Positions 23,959-37,839 are shown, counted from the stretch's first letter. The stretch is DNA of 64,000 nucleotides from Channallabes apus (GCA_030522415.1 CM060104.1:20723825-20787824), one strand, 5' to 3'. Program-made: numbers and translations. The notes: generated from the letters alone by a model not told the origin.

Positions 23959-26276
23959 CAAGGGCGTAGGTTTGCTCTGGACATTGGTGGGGACCTATGA
24001 CTCCAACTAATTCCTCACTCCCCAATCCCCTGCCCCGCCCCCTGCCCCACCCACCAACCTCCCACCCCAACTATGTCCACTGAATACATGTTTTTCTTAA
24101 AATGGTGCGAAATCACTTTACATTAATACTAGCAGTGCTTCGATTGATATTAATCCACTCGAAATGCAATTCATTAAGTTAAATTAAGGAATAGTGTAAA
24201 GTTAAAGGAATGTTTCATAACTGACAAAAAGATAGTCTTTAATAAAATAAAAACTATTCTTTATTGAGCCCTAGTGCAAATGAAACATCTCAATCATCTG
24301 TATATATATAAAAGTAGATTACATCTAAACATGAACTACTGTTAGGTACAGTACCACACAACAGCTCAATGCCTATTGCTCCTATATGAAGGAGACAAAA
24401 ACATGCCTTCGCCTCTCGTTAACAGAAATAAACTGCTGGCATATTTGTTTGACATCAATATTGTCCAGGATGTTCTTTTTTTCTTCTGATAAACACTAAA
24501 GAAGATATTTTGTAGAATGCTGAAAACCTGTAATCATTGATTTACATAGTATTTGTTTTTCCTGCTACGGAAGTCAATGTTTAACGGTTTTCAGCTTTTT
24601 TTCACAATATCTTCTTTTGTATTCAAAAAAATAAAGAAAATCATTAAAGTTTGGAACCACTTAAGGAGTAAATAGTGAGTAAAGTTTTTTTGGGGGTGAA
24701 CAATGGCTTTGACCCTAACTCTTCCCCTCTGACTGCACTAGGACCGGACAGCATTGCCACCTGATGAAATAGCGTGACAAAAAAGTGAAATGTCAGTTCA
24801 AAACTTTTGCCAAAAACACTAATGAATCACTTACATCCTCAGCCTATCACTCCTCATAATGCTAAATATTAGTATAATCAACATGTATAATACACGCACA
24901 CATATTATATGTTATATATATATATAATCAACATTCAGATTGATCTCCTGTGACCTCGCCTCTTCACCTGAACGACAACATGGCTGATCTGCTTCTGTCC
25001 CCTAATTGAAAAACATTGAGGGGTTCCTTATGAGCATGGACAGGGAATGCCTCAGCCTATTATTGGTAACAATGTTAAATGTCAGGACAACTACAGTGGC
25101 TTGCAAAAGTATTCGCCCCCTGTGAACTTTTCCACATTTTGTCACATTACAGCCACAAACATGAATCAATTTTATTGGAATTCCACGTGAAAGACCAATA
25201 CAAAGTGGTGTACACACGAGAAGTGGAACGAAAATCATACATGATTCCAAACATTTTTTACAAATAAATAACTGAAAAGTGGGGTGTGTGTGTAATTATT
25301 CAGCCCCCTTTGGTCTGAGTGCAGTCAGTTGCCCATAGACATTGCCTGATGAGTGCTAATGACTACAGTAAATAGAGTGCACCTGTGTGTAATCTACACT
25401 CTCTCCATCGCTGTCTGATATACAGCACAGGTGTTTAGGTTCTGTCACCTGACAAAACAGGATAAACACATGCCATTTAAACAGCAATCATTTTATTTCA
25501 CTTTTACTGAGTCTTTAGTGTGCAAACCTCGAATCAAATCATTAATGTTCGCCAAGTCAGTGTATGCATTTTAAAAACTATTTGTGTGAAGTGGATAGTC
25601 TATTAGTGTCAACTAAACTCTAGCCATATGGCAATATTAGTATATTAGCTTATCAATTTCTTTCACAATACTGATTTCTGACAAACAGTCATTAGATTAG
25701 GAGACTGACAGGGATCATATTTATACTTTTACATTTAGCTGTTTACTTTTAAGTCCGTATTGACAGACTATATCCTGCCCTGTTGTAATGAATGTGAGTC
25801 AAAGCGGTAAAAAAAATAAATAAAAAACACTAGCATTGACGTTAACTGTTGTTGTTACTTTGATGGACTTTGATGGATTCACTAGCGAACTTGAAGTGAC
25901 TTACACTTTTCTTTGGAAAAAAAAGCTCCTTGTGTCCAGCTTCTTTTTTTTTCCATCATGTATGTCTGTCACCCAACACACCTTCTTGCACGGGGGAAAA
26001 ATCCACTGCATTTGGCGCTGCTTGTATCTGAACGCAGCCATAGTCTATCACATGATAGCAGGGAAAGGCACAGCCAATCAAAATGTTCATATGTGTTTTG
26101 GGGGCGGGAGGACTCAAGGAGAGAACGTGATTTATCCCTTTCTGCGTGTCTAGGTTAATGTTGACACAACGATTAAAAAAAAAAAAGTGGATTAAATTAT
26201 TGGTGGGGACATTTCAATGGTCGGAAAATATTGGTGGGGACACATCACCACCGTCCACCCTAAATCTACGCCCCTG
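23959..26276. mobile_element. hAT-like element with 8-bp target duplication
   Basis: Termini CAAGGGCGTAGGTTT and AAATCTACGCCCCTG are inverted repeats with hAT-style ends. CACTGAAT occurs immediately outside both ends (23951-23958 and 26277-26284), a perfect 8-bp duplication. The subterminal phrase attggtggggac is repeated at both ends. No transposase frame was identified, so it is non-autonomous. Confidence 0.85.
25088..25440 (+). mobile_element. Tc1-like 5' fragment inside the hAT element
   Basis: Begins tacagtggcttgcaaaagta and continues with ccacattttgtcacattaca, a standard fish Tc1 terminus. Cut off near 25440. Confidence 0.75.
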
Positions 26277-26289
26277 CACTGAATTATTT

Positions 26290-27000
26290 AAGAGTGCCTC
26301 TGCTGCAAATGAACCATTGTTATATTGAGGTCACTACACACTTCTGCACTCTATATCAATAAAAAAATAATAATGAGAAAATAGTGACAGTCATGCCATG
26401 CAAATATGAAACACTGAACATGCAGGGGCACTTTCTTGATACAAAGACATTTAAGCCATGAAATGCATTATAGCCAACGTAAAAATTATGTAAAATGAAA
26501 ATAAAAAGTAGGTAAAATCCGACTGTTCACAAAACAGCTAAAATTTGTTTTATTATTCCAATTCAGTAATAATAGTTACAAAATGAAATTGTACATTCAA
26601 CAATAAATCTTTTAAAAGTGCAGCTGTAAAATAATTACATTGATTGTTACAGCAGGCTTTTCTTAAGTGGCAGGACACTGATACAGAGAAAGATTCTCTC
26701 TATTTCAAAGGTAGGATATTTTAATGCACATTAACATAATGATATGATATGATGTTTCTTTTAACAAATAATCAAACTTAACAGTGTATTCACTCGGAAT
26801 AATAATAATAATAATAATAACTTGAATAACTGTGTTGGCCGGAGTAAGTTCCTATGTCAACAGTAGAATACATTCCAACAGCATACACATTATGCCATTT
26901 TTAGTTACAAACTATACAGAGGAAGCATTTCACTGCTATACAAAAATAGAAATATACACAATGCATGATAGTCATCAACTCACCACAGCTTGCAACATAA
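26290..27000. other. MACC1 3' flank / 3' UTR region
   Basis: AT-rich, with an (AAT)n run near 26800-26820. It lies downstream of the MACC1 stop on the minus strand, so part of it is probably 3' UTR. The poly(A) site is not fixed. Confidence 0.4.
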
Positions 27001-27006
27001 TGTTCA

Positions 27007-28501
27007 TTATGCTATTCTGAAGGCAGAGGCCCTCAAGATCTCCATGCAGTTTACTGTAATGAGTGCTCCAGTGATCTGTCTCCAGTGTTTAGTCACCGGG
27101 CTCTTCATCTTGTCCAGGGCCAGATGGAGATCCTGAATCATGTCCCTATAGCCCTCACCATACTGCATACTCCACGAGTACAGGAAGTCATATGCAGGTT
27201 TCCACATGGACTAAAAACAAATAGAAAAACACTTTAAACCAGAACAATGAATGCCTGTTTAGACATACTGTAACTTACCTATAAATAACAAAAAAATTAT
27301 CTTTAAAAAAATACAAATGTTCATCTTGCAAAAGTATTAAGTTCCTTAAACTTTTCACATTTTGTAATGCCACAACCTGGAACTGCAATAGCTGTACTTC
27401 TAATTGCTAGCACTTGCTTAACATGTTATGCCTAATATTCAAAGCACAATTACTGGAGTTTCTGGAATGCTTTTAGGGTATGACAGTCACATAACAGCTT
27501 CATATCTCTCCAGCTCTTTTAGAGTCAATTAGGGCTGCAACAACTAATCGATAAAATCGATAATTATCGATAATGAAATTCGTTGTCAACGAATGCCGTT
27601 ATCGATTAGTTGGGCTGCTCACGTTACTGAGGCGCGCGACCACAAGATACACAAATACACAAAGACACACACAGATACACAGTCGCTCGCGCAATGGAGG
27701 TTACAGAAGCGTTTGCAGGAAAAAGCGCGCGCGCCAAGTCCTCCAAGGTATGGCAGCAGTTTACATTAAACACCTCTTATCGGGCGTTAAAAGCGAGCGG
27801 TTTTCTGCCGGTCGTAGTGTCCCATGAGCGCGGATGAAGCGCCGAGGGTTTTCTACACATGTGGGAGCCCCTAGCGACGGGGAGGAATTGGCCACGACTA
27901 AAAAAAAAAAGGAGTCAGTGAGAGAGTTCACATGGGCTTTGGTGACGTGCGTTTGTCCGGCTGCGTGGTTATACGGGGTAAAAAAAAAAAAAAAAAAACG
28001 TTGCATGCAGCTTTTTCTTGCCGTTCAAATCCCAACGAACGCAAGGAAAACACTTCTAGTTCGTTTTCTTCACGTTCAGTTTACACCTCGGAAGACCGGA
28101 TATATCCTATGATCCTACAGGCTATACAGGGGGAAATGCGGGAAAAGGGAAAAATAAACAGAATGAACCCAGTAGCGGCCATTTTTATCCTCTCCCTACG
28201 TCCTTACGAGAATGTCTAGTATAGCAAAATGGTCTATATATATATAAAAAAACAATTTATTGAGACAACAACAAAAAAGGATAAAATACATGAGAGGATC
28301 GAAATAATGTATAAACCGTGACAAGGATGTAGCAAGAGACACTTTCATTAAAAATAATATCATAATAATCTAGAAGTCTATTATTCTTATTATTAAGTTG
28401 AATTAATTTAAATTTAAAATTGAGGTCATTCTTAACAACTGAATATGTCAGTGTATTTTTTTAAACTAGTGTGTGTGTGTGTATATATGTATGTGTGTGT
28501 G

Positions 28502-28565
<64 letters not shown>

Positions 28566-31500
28566 ACACACACATACACCATATCAACACTGTTAACTTG
28601 CCATCTGCAATTATTGTTAAAAAAGAATGTTGATTTACATGAACTAAGGTTTAAATGTCAAAATTAAAGATCATTATACTCTATGTGGCTATTGCATTTT
28701 TAAAAGTTTACTTTTATACATAAATAATACCTTGATTTATGGTTTTATATTGTTAAGCAAAACAGCAAATTAAAGCGGTCACTTTTTATCCGATTAATCG
28801 ATTAATCGGAAAAGAAATAGTCCAACTAATCGATTATCAAAATAATCGTTAGTTGCAGCCCTAGAGTCAATTATAAATAACAGGTTTAACAGTGCTCTTC
28901 TGAATGTTCAAAGTTAGAGTTTTTTTTTTTTTTTTTTTTTTTAACAACGCACTGTTTGATCTTTTTCTAGAATTATGCTTTGGGCTTGTTAATTAGTTGC
29001 TTTGAGCAACTAAGTGCCGTTTGTTTAGATAGGCTCTCCAACAATCTTTGGGGCCTCCAAGGAACAGGGGCATTCAGAGTGAGACCATATGACACTTTAT
29101 ATGTAATTGTCCAGAGATGCACCACATTAAACTAATATTGTGACAATTATCACATCAGAACTAGTTTACAGCAGGCATTCATAGCAATGCAGGTGTACAT
29201 GTATGCAAACTCATTTAACATTTTACTTAGATTGGTTATTGTGTGGAGCTGTATGACATACACCCCCAGTCAATACCATCTTAGTTCCAGGTTGTAATAA
29301 TATAAAGTGCGAAAACATTCAAGGCACTGAATATTTATGTGCGGCACAATAATAATGTATTTTAACCCAAGTTTTAGCAGAAACTGTTTACCTGAGTACT
29401 GACGTCTCCACTTTTGCCTCTGTGTGGTGCCTCATAACCAGCAATCTGAGAGTTTGACAGTTTTCCAATTTTATCAGCCAGTTCCCTCCACCGTACCCCA
29501 AGCTCAACAGCTGTGGACAGAATAACTGTGTTCTGGATTAAATGGGCAACAAGTCCCTGGGCATCCATTTTAAAAAGTCCCTGTAAAGGAAAAAACAACA
29601 ACATGCCATGTATTAAGAACATCCTGCTCATCTGAAAATGTTCAGGACATTCAATTCCCAAAATGTAATTAACTGAATACCAAAAGCTATTTATGTAACT
29701 AAAGATACTTACAATTATAAGTTCATGTTGAAATTTCCGCCTAGTTTTTTCTGTGTGGCAGTCTTCCTTAAGCTTCTCAAGCACGCATGCTACCTTTTCT
29801 GCTTCTGTGTCTGCTTTCCTCCTAGAGAAACTGTCTATTGAGAGGTCTGAATAACCCAGAGCTGCAGCAAAAGTCCTCCAAGAGGTTATGTGATCTGTTA
29901 CAAGGGTCTGAATGGCAGAGTACATGTATGTGAGCTTTTTGAACGGCAAAGTCATGTTGTCCAGCAGGGTTTGTGTTGTGAGTCTAACCCCAGAAAAGTC
30001 AATTACTTGGTCCTTTGATATGACCTTCACATTCTTGCAGTGCACCAAACCAACACTTCCCCTGAGAAAGCCAATATACCATTCTTTTACTTTTGATTGT
30101 CCAACAGACTTAACTGTTTCTCTGGAGAGCAGAGCAATTGTTTCACCCTTGAAGTACTCTAGAAGATATTCCACTCTTGGCTGCCTAAAAAGAGATTTCA
30201 CTGCAACACCATACCACTGAATGTTCACTGGCATATCTTGAAACTTTCTGAACTGTGGGACAGATTCTTCTGGTATAGCTTGAGAATGGGTCATTTCCCT
30301 GTGACGATCCGCATGTTTGAGTCCATGTTTGTCTGTCCTCAGAGGAGCAGCGTCAGGAGAAATAACACAAAAATCTGCTAATGAGAGGGAATTTGAGCCC
30401 TTTACCTGGATGGCCAGCTTGAACTGACCCATTTCTCCTTTGCCTGTACGTGATAGTTCCAATGGCAAATGGATTACTCTGCCTGTTTTCAGTTCCTCCA
30501 TTTTTACCTCTTTGTTCTTGTCCTCATATTTCACTTCAAAATTTGATTCGGTCAGAGTGGTTGTAAGGTACAAATCACTCAGACCACAAGGGTTGAACTC
30601 ATGCTTTCCCCAAAGTTGCAAAACAACAGGGGGCAAGTTTCTTTTACCTTTTTGGATATCAGAGAAAGGAAGTCTTGGTGGAACACTATCATAACAAGAA
30701 ATGACTTGCACCACTTTGAAAGATGGGTGAATATGCTTGGGACCATATACTGCAACTGTTAATTGTCGGTCTAAATAGTCCCATACTGAGGTTGCTGGTG
30801 GCTGGATGACTGTGGCCTCTGCAGCAGCAGTGATGTACATGTGAGGCTTTAGGTCCTGCAACTTCATTTGTAAAATGTCCTTATATATGTAACAGTCCTT
30901 AACCTTCTCATAAGGTCCATCTTTCCTATGGGCCACCAGACCTACAAATGTCGTCATGACTTGGCTCAAAGGGTCATTTTTTACCTCAGCTGCCATTTTA
31001 ATGTCAAGCGTGATGCCTTCCAAAGTAATAGGATTGCTGAAACTGATTTCCAAAAGAGGACTCACAGATGTTACATAATTATTATTGATTCCACGTGGTG
31101 GATCAAGGCTAGCTTTGAGACCAATTTCCAGTATCTGACCTGGAGCAACATAACCTTGGGGAATGTGGGCACTGATATTAGAGCAGGGCAACTGCATTGT
31201 GCCTCCATTGTGATCGATCTTACAGACAATTTGTGTATCTGCAGCTTGGGTTTGAGCCCAACCAGGATTTTGTTTTATCAGGCTGAGATTCAAACAGGAC
31301 CTGGTCAACTGCCTGTGACTCAACCAGGCCATTTTGTAAGCCTCCATATCATTTTTAAGCCAGTCAAAATCAGGTTTCAAGAATGGTCCATTAGAGCTAA
31401 AGCTGTTCTCCTTTTTGGATTCTTTTTTTACAATATTATCAAGAATGTCCGAGGCACTTCTCCACCGCCCTGATCGATTGATGCCGTTTCTCTCAGGCTC

Positions 31501-33147
31501 CAGAAAACGGCTAAAATTGTTTTCATCTGAGGATATGCTTGTACAGTCTTCGATACTGTTACCAAATAGAGCTGATGGATCCTCCTTCAGTACAGAAACA
31601 TTTGAGTCAGTGGTGTTTCTGCACACAATGTCATCCAAGAAAGGATTTGACTGGGACAGTTTGTTCCAAAAGGGATTTGTTGTTTGTCCTGGGGGTTGCA
31701 TATCAGGCTGTATAACAGACCATTCCGAATGTTTTGACATGTAACTCCCTGGATGAAGAAAAGATTGTAAGTAAATTTTTCTGGATAAATAATAGTAAAG
31801 CAATTATAAGTAAAACATTTACACTTCAGTACATAGCTCTTGCACGCAATAACAATCAAAGCACTCTCCAAATAATACTGTATACTGATATTTTGTACCA
31901 TTTCTTTATTAAATCTATGTGAGCAGTATCACAACAGAAAGATCAGTGTGTACATTTTACCTTTTAAACTATTTAATTTATAAAGTCCTCGGAAATGCTA
32001 AAAGAAGCTAATCTCAAAGTAAAAAAAAAAAAAAAGTAAAACTTTTTGAAAAATGGCATTATAGACTTGCATGATAAACATTTATCAACACAGCAGAAAT
32101 GTTAATATTTGAAATCCAGCTGTCTATGACCTCACCCATTAAACATGACCATGCAATCAACTAAGTCATGCATGACAGCCTTTCGAAATGACTCACTTAT
32201 GTGTGGTGAGAAAAAAAAGATAGCACTAGTAGTACAATAACATTGTGCATGTTCAGAAATATATCCATTTTCACAAAATTGACAATTGATGCTCTTTAAC
32301 CAAATCAGCAAGCTTAGTACCTGAGGTTAGTAATTGCTTTGCACCTGCTGAGCACTTCTGGCAGGTGTTTAACAAAGCACACAGCAATCTTTAAAAATCT
32401 TGGCAACGAGTTACCAAGATAACAAAACATACTGACGTACTGAATGCAAGGCATACAGAACTAAATACTACATTATGTCCTAAAGTTTAATCATGACTAA
32501 CTGGCAGAAAATAGCATTTTTTCCTTGTTGATCAGACAATACCCAAGTTTATTCAGCACAATTCTCAATATGGCACATGAAGCCCCCATCCATTAAAAAA
32601 AAAAAAAAAAAAAAAAAACATTTATCCCATGGTCTTCATATTCTAAATGGTTGTCATGGGGAAAAATATGTAAAATAAAATGCGAAGATGCTTAGGCCCA
32701 CCTCTTTAATTATCCTGGTCAAATTGTGGTGGATGTCAGAAGGGGACTTAAATTTTATTTTTACATGGCTGAAAATTTGGTCAAACAAATGTTATATCAA
32801 GGGTTCGCAGGATGACTTGTGCGCTCTTAATTTTTTGTATTTTTCCTCAACAATGATCTAATGTCATGTCAATGTCTTTAATATTCTAAAAATAATTTTG
32901 AAATATACAGCAGACAAATATAAAATATAAATATAAATAATATAACAAATATAAATAATAAACTACAAGCAAGCAAGATGAATGCTTACACTGCATTACA
33001 TGTTCTATTAACAAACTGTTCATGATTACCATGTAAGCTATTGTTGTTGATGGTTACGTTGTCATCTAGATCGATCAGAGTTCCTTCTGAGCGACTGCGA
33101 AGCAGACCCCCAGTTTGTCGGATTGACTTTGCTCTTACAGCTGCCAT
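27007..33147 (-). CDS. macc1: MACC1, four coding exons, 848 aa
   Basis: Orthologue of metastasis-associated in colon cancer 1, known in mammals as an adaptor and regulator of MET signalling. Coding exons (minus): 33147-33030, 31748-29713, 29580-29392 and 27210-27007. They sum to 2547 nt (849 codons), close to the 852 residues of human MACC1. Sites: TTACATG/gtaatc, atccag/GGAGTTAC, ATAATT/gtaagt, ttacag/GGACTT, ACTCAG/gtaaac, tttttag/TCCATGTGG. The start is chosen because AAAGATGGCAG is a good context and an upstream ATG is followed directly by a stop. Domains: RSRSEGTLIDLDD near the N-terminus, NPFW/NPFLDD motifs (EH-domain ligands) near residues 60-75, ZU5 at about 215-345, SH3 at about 565-625 (LEYFKGETIALL, KEWYIGFL..GLVHCKNV), then the death-domain region to the end. 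SH3BP4 is the paralogue but has an extra N-terminal SH3. An hAT element sits in the last intron. Confidence 0.95.
27530..28863 (+). mobile_element. hAT element in last MACC1 intron
   Basis: Termini TAGGGCTGCAAC and GTTGCAGCCCTA, with subterminal attaatcgat-rich blocks. GAGTCAAT is duplicated exactly on both sides (27522-27529 and 28864-28871). Inside, a short plus-strand frame from 27693 begins MEVTEAFAGKSARAKSSKVW, which looks like the start of a BED-finger transposase, then decays. It is GC-rich inside and carries a TA microsatellite. Non-autonomous. Confidence 0.88.
28470..28575. repeat. (GT)n/(TA)n microsatellite
   Basis: GT repeats, then about 27 TA units, then a short CA run. Lies within the hAT element. 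Confidence 0.95.
31760..33029. other. MACC1 intron between coding exons 1 and 2
   Basis: AT-rich intron with an A run of ~23 bases near 32596. No gene seen inside. Confidence 0.7.
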
Positions 33148-33687
33148 CTTTTACATCTGACTGGATAAAAAAAAGAATAATAATACTAAAAAAAAAATCA
33201 TTAGGTTGAAGATAAATACATTTTTCATTCTTGGCATTATGATTTGAATCTCTAAAATTTTAAATGTGCAGAAAAAAAAAATACTTAAAAATAAATGTTC
33301 CAATTTTACGGAATTCTTCCCTCTGGTGACATTAGGGGAAATATATTCCATGACTTACTAAGGCAGAGGAACAAGATACCATTTTGTGGCCATAATTACA
33401 TAAGGCATGAGGAAAGAAAATGTATAAAGTATGGCCAAGAGACTTAAGAATGTGTGGTAATATCAATCATGTTGGGACAGGATGCATATTGATTTAGAAT
33501 TATGCTATGTGTCAGTGAGTAAATAATCATACATCTACTGTATACTAACAGTAATAAAATCAGTTAAAATTTGTCCATAGGCCAAATGCTATGAGATTAT
33601 TAATGGTGTGGCCACAACATAGTATCTCATCCCCACGACTTAGTAAGTCATGGCTACGAAATACTCCCCACCCACAATGCAACCATA

Positions 33688-36172
33688 CACTCTCAGGAAA
33701 AAGGTACACAGTAGTACAAATAATGTTCCTCAAATAACAATTTTGTACCTTTTCGATAAATGTACCCTTAATGGTACGGAAAAAACTTGATTATACAATT
33801 TTTCTTACCTTTTAAGGTACAACTGAATTGAAGGTACATAATTGTACTAACAAAGGGTATAGCATGTTCTGGACAGTGGGGTGAGTTTAGTTTTACCTCG
33901 GAACAACACTGAAAATCCAACAGAGTAGGAGAATCCAGCATGCTGTAACCATGGGTAAGTTATTAAGTCTTACATAATCCTTATTCTGATAATATAAAAC
34001 TGATATTTTATTTTTCCTCATTTTGGATAGCTTTGGCCAGGTTATATGAAACATTGTATTTCAATGTCACCTACACATACAGTAGTTTATGGTAGCATGT
34101 AGATACTGTTAATCATGCTAACATACTGCCTTATGGAGCTTATCACAATGTTATCTTACGGTGACTAAGAATGCCTGATGTAGATTAAATAAAGTTGTCA
34201 GGATCAGTTGTGTTGTAAATGTTCTAATGGATTTAACCCCATTTTGGATAGCTTTAGCTTACGGTAGCTATTTGGGTTAGCTTATGAAACTTCTAACTAT
34301 GATGTTACTTTACAACAGACACTTTTGAGTTATGAAGCTTACAGATATTCGTGATATTCAGATAAAAAGTATCATTTGTTGTATGACATTATAAAAGCTT
34401 GTGTTGTCTTTATGCATGGTCATTAGTGACTGATGATGATTATGATAATAGACATTTGTTTATTTTATTGTGTTATCATGCTCATGTTATTTTGTCTGTT
34501 GTGATGGTGAAAATGATCAGCCACCTGTTTAATAGGAAGCAAATGAAAACAAACAGGAAAGATACAGACAGCCATCACCGTCATGGAAAACATAAACTTA
34601 TGATGACTCGTGATTCCTGGACCACAACTGGGGTCTGGATTCAAGATGGATCTGTTGTATTTTTAAAGTGGATGGACACACAATAAGTATCTGTCTGCAC
34701 CCGTGACTGCGTACAATCAGCCCATAGACTGACCTTGGGTGACTGAAATGTTGCCACTGCTGGTCACAGAGTCTGTGTGCATTGGAAAGCAGTGTATGAT
34801 AATGCCAGGTATGCCATGTTCACTTATGTTGTCAGTTGAACAAGAACTGCATGTTTTTCGAGAGTGGCAGAAAGATGCATGACTCTGTAAATGGTGTAAG
34901 AGTGGGCTTTTACCAACACCCTTTTTTTTTTTTATCATGCACTGTAGCCGTTTGCACTTTTTTACCCTGAATGTGTGTTTTTGTACAGCCATATTAATGC
35001 CATAAACGTGCCTACTGTGAATAAGTTAATCTAAGTTTATCTTAGAAAATGTAAATTAATATATTGTGTGTTATAAATGTTATGAATGCGGGTTGTGGCT
35101 TTATTTCAGCTTTACTTTATTTTCAATAACCATGCATAACTGTCATTTTCTCCAAAATATAAACTTGTTATACATGCTGCTGACATATTACTGTAGCCCA
35201 ATTTGTCCTGAATACAGTGTAATCTAGCCATTTACAGTATATGTTTATAAGTAACTGAAAAATACACAAATGTCAGGACATGTCAGAACTTCAAGGCCTC
35301 AAAACACCTGCTGACCCCTAAGGGATTCATTAAACGAGCTTATTTAGCTTTGCACCCAATCATGTAAGACATTTGCACACATTTAAATTTATTTCAAACA
35401 ATTAATGACCATAATACTAAGTATATTGTGCATCTACTGCCTACAACAACTTTTAGGTGAGGATAGCAACAGCTGTGATTTACAAAGTTGCGTCAGTCGT
35501 TTAAGAGTTTTCCAGATATGTATAGTCACCAGGTTTGTGCACTCATTACTGTGTTTGAGACTTTTTATTTCATTTCTGCTCTGAAAAAATGTTGCATAAA
35601 TGCAATGGTATTTTGTGACAAGTGGGTAAAAATTTATATGAAAAAGTTTAAATTGTATTGTGAACAGTTTGTAAAATGTTATATTGTACATGGAAAATAT
35701 TGTACAAATATTGTACTAAACCTATTTTGTGAAAGGTTTTTTGTAAAAATATTTTTACAGAATATTTTACTGTAATCTAAGGCAGTGTTCAAACATATTG
35801 CATATATGTTAATAATAGATTCATTGAATGTCTTATTCAATAGGAAAATTACTTCCTTTTTTTTTAAAAATAGATCCCAAAGGAACACATTAGACACCAT
35901 TAAGGTACCAAATGGCTTGTCACTGTGTTGGTACCGTCAAGGACAAGATTTGTGCCTTCGATTAAGGTACAATAATGTACCACCAAGTTTATGAAACAAA
36001 AGGTAAATTTTGGTTGCCCATGGTACAAATAATGTCCTTGATGGTATAAACAGAATTGGTACAAATTTGTTTCTCTATATTAAGGTACAGTTCTTTGCCC
36101 TTGAAAGATACTGCGCCAGTAACAATGGCTTGTACCTTCATTAGTAAAACTGTACCTTTATTTCCGAGAGTG
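33688..36172 (+). mobile_element. CACT-ended element with GTACC subterminal repeats (2.5 kb)
   Basis: Left end CACTCTCAGGAAAAAGGTAC and right end GTACCTTTATTTCCGAGAGTG are inverted, flanked by TA (33686-33687 and 36173-36174). The GGTACA/TGTACC motif recurs many times within ~170 bases of the left end and ~300 of the right end, the subterminal repeat layout of CACTA elements. An exon-like segment ends at 33955-33957 with donor accatg/ggtaagtt. No transposase is visible. Confidence 0.75.
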
Positions 36173-36175
36173 TAG

Positions 36176-36292
36176 GGGCTGGCACTGCATCCAGTGGCTG
36201 AGGATTGGCCACTGGGCATCCCATTGGCTGGGAATCAAACACAGGCGCGGAGCCAACTCAGGAGCCAACCACTGAGCCACTAATGCCCCAGA
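36176..36292 (-). mobile_element. tRNA-derived SINE-like sequence
   Basis: On the minus strand, box A-like tagtggctcagtggttgg and box B-like gtgtttgattccc are properly spaced. It starts directly after the CACT element ends. Confidence 0.55.
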
Positions 36293-36301
36293 CATTAGAT
36301 A

Positions 36302-37830
36302 CATTATAAGGACGAAAGTATTTGGCTACCCAAATACATACAGTATACAATACAGTGGAACCTTGGATTACAAGCATAATTCAACCTGGAAGCAGGCTCA
36401 TATTTCAAAACACTTGTAAATCAAATGAATTTTCCCATAAGAAATAATGGAAACTCAAATTATTCGTTCCACAGCCCAAAAAAATTAACACACAAAATAA
36501 TTAATACAAAAAAAATATTGTAAAAATAATATTTAAAAAAAGTTAAAATAAATCCAGACAGATAAGTGTTTCCGTTTATGTGCGCAGCGCTTTGTGTGTG
36601 TTTGTGTACGTGTGTGAAGCTAAAGCAACAGGAGAGGAGGAATCAGACCCCTCCCCATTCGCTCTTCTCAACATACACTCTAACCTTCCTCCGGTCTTAT
36701 TTAAGTTTCACACACACATTAACGGAAAGACTGTTTTATCGGAAAAATTAGTAAGAGACATCGCTAATGAGTGTCGCGTGAGCGCACACTAATGGAATAA
36801 CTGCTGTAAAGAAAAAAAAAATTAAAATTTACCTGCACTTTACCTTTGAAAAGAATCGCAACAAAACAGTGCTTATGTGTAGAGCTTTATGTGTGTGTGT
36901 ATGTTTGTGAAGGCGAAAGGAGGTGTGTGTGTGTGTGAAGGGGCACGATGCCCAATGACGCGCACGCACACAGACACTGATACAGAGAGGGAGAGAGAAA
37001 CTGGATCTTAACCTCTTTAGTGAGGCTTTCTTTTGCTTTACTTGCACGCGCACACGTGTGTTATAAAAAACAGTACAAATGCGCTGTACACACGCATACA
37101 AACAAAATAGAATATGGTTTACATGCACACACGGTCACAGTGTTATAGTAAACAGTACACACGTGCACGGACGTTGATTATACCAGTGAGAGATGCACAC
37201 TAAGACCGAGCAGGGGAGACGATTACCCACAATTCAGCAGCGCAAGAAGAGAGAGAAAAACCACTGGCTCAGTTGGGATCATGTGATGCTTGGCGTCAAA
37301 ACAAGAAGCGCATGTGTGATACATGATACTAGAAAAACAAACAAGTCTTGGTTTACAAGTCAAAATTTATTACAAATCTTTTGCTTGTCTTGCGGAACAC
37401 TCGCAAAACCACGTTACTTGCAATGCGAGGCTCCACCGTACTTCAAGTTTGAGGTGGTCTCCCTTTTGCAGCAATAACAAATTCCACCCATCTTGTAAGG
37501 CTGTCCACAAGATTTTAAAATGTTTCTCGCAATCTGTTTGTCCCAATGGTGCTCAATGCGGGTGAGTTCCAGGCTCTTTGCAGTCAATTTCTTTCACACA
37601 GAAACCTTCAAACTATGTATTTATAGTTCTTGTTTTTGTGCACTGGCGCACAGTCATGTTTGAATAGAAAAGGGTCTTCCCCAAACTGGTGCCACAAAGT
37701 TGGAGGCATAGCATTGTCCAAGATGTCTTAGTGTGCTGAATCATTATGTTTGCCCTTCACTGGGGATAAGGGGCCTGATTGAAACACCTGAATTTAATAA
37801 ACAAATTTGGTCAAATGTGTCCATATAGTG
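36302..37830. mobile_element. TIR element interrupted by a second TIR element
   Basis: Outer ends cattataaggacgaaagta and its inverse-like ttggtcaaatgtgtccatat sit next to TA dinucleotides. The inner part (37440-37830) reads as decayed transposon DNA with gtgccacaaagttggaggca. It is split by the element at 36353-37438. Confidence 0.65.
36353..37438. mobile_element. Nested mariner-type element with TA duplication
   Basis: Left CAGTGGAACCTTGGATTACA and right TGCAATGCGAGGCTCCACCG are inverted repeats. TA lies at 36351-36352 and 37439-37440. The interior is rich in CA/TG runs. No transposase frame. Confidence 0.75.
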
Positions 37831-37839
37831 TAGTAATGG

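Noticed and set aside
25836..26153. 105-codon frame as a gene
   Set aside because: Lies inside a non-autonomous hAT element, has no family resemblance and overlaps another frame of similar length.
28445..28667. Open frames rich in Tyr-Ile repeats
   Set aside because: They are translations of the TA/GT microsatellite.
29583..29712. MACC1 reading frame continuing through this segment as coding
   Set aside because: It stays open by chance, but good splice sites bound it and the residues have no match to MACC1; removing it restores continuous similarity.
29912..31744. Plus-strand open frames opposite the large MACC1 exon
   Set aside because: They are antisense shadows of a conserved minus-strand coding exon.
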